DNA of 6,498 nucleotides. It comes from Nostoc sp. CHAB 5715. GTDB lineage: Bacteria > Cyanobacteriota > Cyanobacteriia > Cyanobacteriales > Nostocaceae. The DNA is taken from contig NZ_JAIVFR010000383.1 in the NCBI RefSeq assembly GCF_020829685.1, positions 1 to 6,498 of the forward strand, read 5' to 3'. The stretch's first letter is position 1. Each line of letters starts with the position of its first letter. Of this stretch, positions 5,130-6,498 are shown piece after piece. The translations under genes were made by a program, and so were the position numbers. A model generated the notes under the pieces. The model searched no databases. It was not told the DNA's origin and saw only the letters and a program-made list of their open reading frames with translations.

Positions 5130-5171
5130 ATGTCCCATGCCCAATGCCCAATGCCCAATGCCCCATGCCCA
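5130..5171. repeat. 7-bp tandem repeat tract (ATGCCCA type)
   Basis: Six heptamers are present: ATGTCCC, ATGCCCA three times, ATGCCCC, ATGCCCA. The tract ends five bases before the stop codon of the convergent nucleotidyltransferase gene. Together with the preceding tract it fills nearly all of the gap between two convergent genes; no terminator hairpin is evident. Confidence 0.9.
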
Positions 5172-5176
5172 ATAAC

Positions 5177-6265
5177 TTACCAATTCTGCATTTCCACCAA
5201 TTCCATACACAAATCATTAATTTGCTCCAAATCAGGTTTGTGAGGTAAAGCAGATTGTTCGTAAACAATTTCCATTTCAGCGACCAAATCTTCTGCCATT
5301 TTCATCACCTCTTCATAAGAATACTCACCCTTCAAAATAGCTTTTAAATCCTCAACATCACGAGCTATTCTCCTATCTACAATCACTTCACCCCGTCGTA
5401 ATATTTCTACTCCACTGCGTAACAATCTAATGCAGTGCATTCCATGTTTGAGGTCAAAACCCGATTTTCTTTCCATTTCTGCCCTAGCTGGATTTCTATT
5501 TTCCTGCCAAGATAAGTAAGCCTTCCATTCTCTTAAAGCTATTTGATAACTTTGGCTTTTCTGAAGCAAGCGGATAAAATCTTTACGGCTATTGGTTAAC
5601 TTTTGAGTATATTCCAAAGTTTCATCGGGTAAAGTGTATTGTTTCAACACGCCTTTAAAATCAATATCTGCCGTCAGCAATTGATATAATTGTTCCGCTT
5701 CTTCCAAAAATTCAATCCGTCCTCTGATTAAGTTATAAAGATATTCCAGAAAAGCATTTAGCTCATCTTTGCTGAGGGGTGCTTCGTCTTCTATGGCAAA
5801 ATCAGATGGTATTGGTTTTTTTTGTGGTGGCTTTAACAACCATTTACGATGAGTTTCCATTTTTTTGATTTGGGCAAAAGCATAACCAGTGTAAGTATGT
5901 TTTACTTTCTTGCTCAAAAATAGTTGTTTATGATTAATTAAATGCTGTCCGACTGCGTTTACAAAAGGATAGTTATTTAACCAGAGCAATTCTAAAACAT
6001 TGGGATTCGCGCCCGCTAATAACTGGAGGATTTTTCTTAATTCATATATAACTGTGTCTTTGTTGCCATCAATGAATGAAAATATACCTGGTTCATCCCA
6101 ACCAGCATCTTTTTGTTCTATATGATCAAATCCCAAGTAGTACCTTTTGGGTGCGATAAATACTCCCCGATAATCAAAATCTGAATCAGGACGATTTAAA
6201 CCATAGCCGTGGCTACCCGCCAAACCAATTAAAATAGTTCTTTGCTCAACTTCTATTCTTTTCAT
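5177..6265 (-). CDS. RlaP-like predicted nucleotidyltransferase
   Basis: This 362-residue protein belongs to the predicted nucleotidyltransferase family known as RlaP (RNA ligase-associated). The diagnostic block is at the N-terminus: GLAGSHGYGLNRPDSDFDYRG (14-34). It holds the GS motif (G17, S18) and two metal-binding aspartates, D29 and D31. D70 in DTVIYELRKILQLL is a plausible third carboxylate, and NPNVLELLW (87-95) is another family hallmark. The rest is a helical region with KMETHRKW, HGMHCIRLLRSGVEIL (about 275-290) and an acidic C-terminal tail. Family members are thought to transfer a nucleotide to an unknown substrate and are sometimes encoded beside RNA ligases; no ligase lies in this window. 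The ATG at 6265 is closely preceded by AGGTGAT, and AT-rich TATATTTTAAT lies just upstream. The gene is full length with no frameshift. Biochemical role unknown. Confidence 0.85.
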   Translation of the reverse strand: MKRIEVEQRTILIGLAGSHGYGLNRPDSDFDYRGVFIAPKRYYLGFDHIEQKDAGWDEPGIFSFIDGNKDTVIYELRKILQLLAGANPNVLELLWLNNYPFVNAVGQHLINHKQLFLSKKVKHTYTGYAFAQIKKMETHRKWLLKPPQKKPIPSDFAIEDEAPLSKDELNAFLEYLYNLIRGRIEFLEEAEQLYQLLTADIDFKGVLKQYTLPDETLEYTQKLTNSRKDFIRLLQKSQSYQIALREWKAYLSWQENRNPARAEMERKSGFDLKHGMHCIRLLRSGVEILRRGEVIVDRRIARDVEDLKAILKGEYSYEEVMKMAEDLVAEMEIVYEQSALPHKPDLEQINDLCMELVEMQNW

Positions 6266-6287
6266 ATCACCTGATTAAAATATAGTC

Positions 6288-6498
6288 ATCCTAACTCATG
6301 ATTTAAGCAGGTGGTAAGTGGAGAATGGGGATGCAGACGAGCAGAATAACAATCCCCCCATACCCAATGACAAATGACAAATGACTAATACCAATCCTAA
6401 CTCATGAGTTAAGCAGGTGGTAAGTCGGGAATGGGGATGCAGACGAGCAGAATAACAATCCCCCCATACCCAATGACAAATGACTAATGACAAATGAC
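6288..6498. repeat. 106-bp tandem duplication at the right edge
   Basis: Copy one (6288-6393) and copy two (6394 to the window end) align directly with three substitutions over the first 90 or so bases, then diverge only in the number and order of TGACAAA-type heptamers at the tail. Each copy carries an ATGGGGAT...ATCCCCCCAT inverted pair (6325-6332/6352-6361 and 6431-6438/6458-6467). In copy two the start contains a perfect 14-bp palindrome, TAACTCATGAGTTA (6398-6411), which is broken by one base in copy one. The duplication lies upstream of the nucleotidyltransferase gene and may continue outside the window. A minus-strand open frame across it is a product of the repeat and is not a gene. 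Confidence 0.88.

Noticed and set aside
5032..5268. Minus-strand 78-codon frame across the heptamer tracts
   Set aside because: It is made mostly of translated GGGGAGT and ATGCCCA repeats and overlaps the end of the nucleotidyltransferase gene in another frame.
6296..6493. Minus-strand 65-codon frame at the right edge
   Set aside because: It is a translation of the 106-bp tandem duplication, and the peptide itself repeats accordingly. There is no independent coding evidence.

Overview
The window looks like chromosomal DNA of a filamentous, Nostoc/Calothrix-like cyanobacterium. Three things support this. It carries the chlorophyll gene chlI. It has seven copies of the cyanobacterial HIP1 octamer GCGATCGC (starting at 256, 2116, 2725, 2899, 3541, 4866 and 4971). 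It also has many short tandem repeats of 7-bp units in nearly every intergenic gap, a habit typical of Nostocales. No mobile-element transposase gene, tRNA, rRNA or CRISPR array is visible.

Layout from left to right. (1) Positions 1-464, minus strand: the N-terminal part of a PD-(D/E)XK nuclease-like protein that runs off the left edge. (2) Positions 524-1428, plus strand: a HigB-type toxin and its HigA-type antitoxin. They are split by a 209-bp non-coding mobile element (798-1006) with inverted ends and an 8-bp target duplication (CGATAACG). (3) Positions 1450-1695: a small minus-strand frame made of 21-bp (heptapeptide) tandem repeats. (4) Positions 1681-1786: a probable terminator and a 7-bp repeat tract behind an aspartate aminotransferase (1788-2954, minus). 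(5) Positions 2955-3401: a 447-bp gap holding a 7-bp repeat tract, a second MITE-like element with 22-bp inverted ends (3082-3311), and the chlI leader. (6) chlI, 3402-4526, plus strand. (7) A repeat-rich gap with a near-perfect palindrome. (8) A 98-residue three-helix membrane protein (4776-5072, plus). (9) Two more 7-bp tracts. (10) An RlaP-like predicted nucleotidyltransferase (5177-6265, minus). (11) At the right edge, a 106-bp tandem duplication upstream of that gene.

The housekeeping genes (aminotransferase, Mg-chelatase subunit) look intact and ordinary. The main discovery is the split toxin-antitoxin operon. Removing the 209-bp element plus one copy of the target duplication on paper restores a toxin ending in ...EYDNVDATSI, the expected family C-terminus. 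It also restores a 17-nt overlap between the toxin stop and the antitoxin start. The insertion therefore replaced the last six toxin residues without changing the toxin's length, abolished the gene overlap, and put a strong hairpin between toxin and antitoxin.

A second theme is that repeats have shaped gene ends. The last six codons and the stop of chlI lie within a 7-bp repeat tract, and a 21-bp repeat forms almost all of one small reading frame.
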